This document shows positions 63,746 through 64,000 of a DNA stretch of 64,000 nucleotides, piece by piece (the stretch's first letter is position 1; every line of letters begins with the position of its first letter). The notes under the pieces are model-generated. The model was given only the letters and a program-made list of their open reading frames with translations. It did not search any database and was not told the origin of the DNA. The DNA lies in assembly GCA_958299035.1 (NCBI GenBank), contig CATQJL010000112.1:43838833-43902832 (forward strand). The letters run 5' to 3'. Origin of the DNA: Cylicocyclus nassatus. Lineage: Eukaryota > Nematoda > Chromadorea > Rhabditida > Strongylidae. The position numbers and the translations under genes were made by a program.

Positions 63746-64000
63746 CTGTTTGATTCTCCCGCTAAATGAGCTTGCACTATATCATTTACTTATTGCACTT
63801 ATATAGCAGACACTCCTACAAGCCCTCAGAATTTCCCAATTACTTGCACTTAACTATCATTTATAAGCACAATCAGTGCACAAGCAATCAAACTGGCTAA
63901 AGCAAACTTCTATTCACAAGCAGATTAGCACTTAGAATTATTTCAAATTATTTCCAGGAAATAACTACGATGTAAAAAAGTAGATTAGCTATAACTCCTT
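63746..64000. other. Upstream intron of the receptor gene, runs off the window
   Basis: The acceptor TCAAACAG at 63746-63753 marks the start of an intron whose 5' exon, with the initiator ATG, is not in the window. No exon is seen here. Confidence 0.5.

Overview
The window reads as nuclear DNA of a nematode, most likely a clade V (Strongylida, hookworm-like) species. This is inference from short exons split by small GT...TTTCAG introns, likely trans-splice acceptors just upstream of start codons, a nematode-type Sra-superfamily chemoreceptor, and a dense load of RTE, CR1 and Penelope-like retroelements plus palindromic MITEs. No bacterial-type features were seen. Gene models were built by hand from splice signals, reading phase and remembered protein families; no database search was run.

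Four cellular genes can be supported, all on the minus strand. (1) A six-exon gene for a 155-residue THAP zinc-finger protein (389-4021). (2) A complete 28-exon gene for the FACT histone chaperone subunit SPT16, 1038 residues (16230-22162). (3) Only 342 bp upstream of it and in the same direction, a complete 9-exon gene for an ABHD4/ABHD5-type alpha/beta hydrolase, 362 residues (22505-24372); the pair may form an operon. (4) A seven-transmembrane chemoreceptor gene spread over 19 kb (44640-63745), whose first exon lies beyond the right edge and whose introns carry at least seven mobile elements. A further coding-like terminal exon sits at 71-253.

Much of the rest is mobile DNA. 7591-9298 is a palindromic hAT-like element with an 8-bp target duplication. 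9518-13562 is a TA-flanked inverted-repeat element split by a full-length but mutated RTE retrotransposon (9979-13239, 10-bp target duplication). 25759-26240 holds two nested MITEs. 27230-28440 is a broken Penelope-like element lacking its catalytic aspartates. 31500-32731 is a decayed minisatellite. 32732-34772 holds a Harbinger-like MITE and nested mariner-like palindromes. 34918-39010 is a degraded CR1-like LINE. 39640-43466 is a mosaic of GC-rich tandem repeats and inverted-repeat elements. Within the chemoreceptor introns are a Tc1-like palindrome with a second palindrome inside it, a hAT MITE, a second Harbinger-like copy and another mariner-like palindrome.

The genes do not form one pathway. 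SPT16 is core chromatin machinery, the ABHD protein is lipid metabolism, THAP is a probable DNA-binding protein, and the receptor is sensory. The most distinctive property of the window is the number of long, near-perfect palindromes flanked by target duplications, several of them inside introns, where a transcript would fold into long double-stranded RNA.
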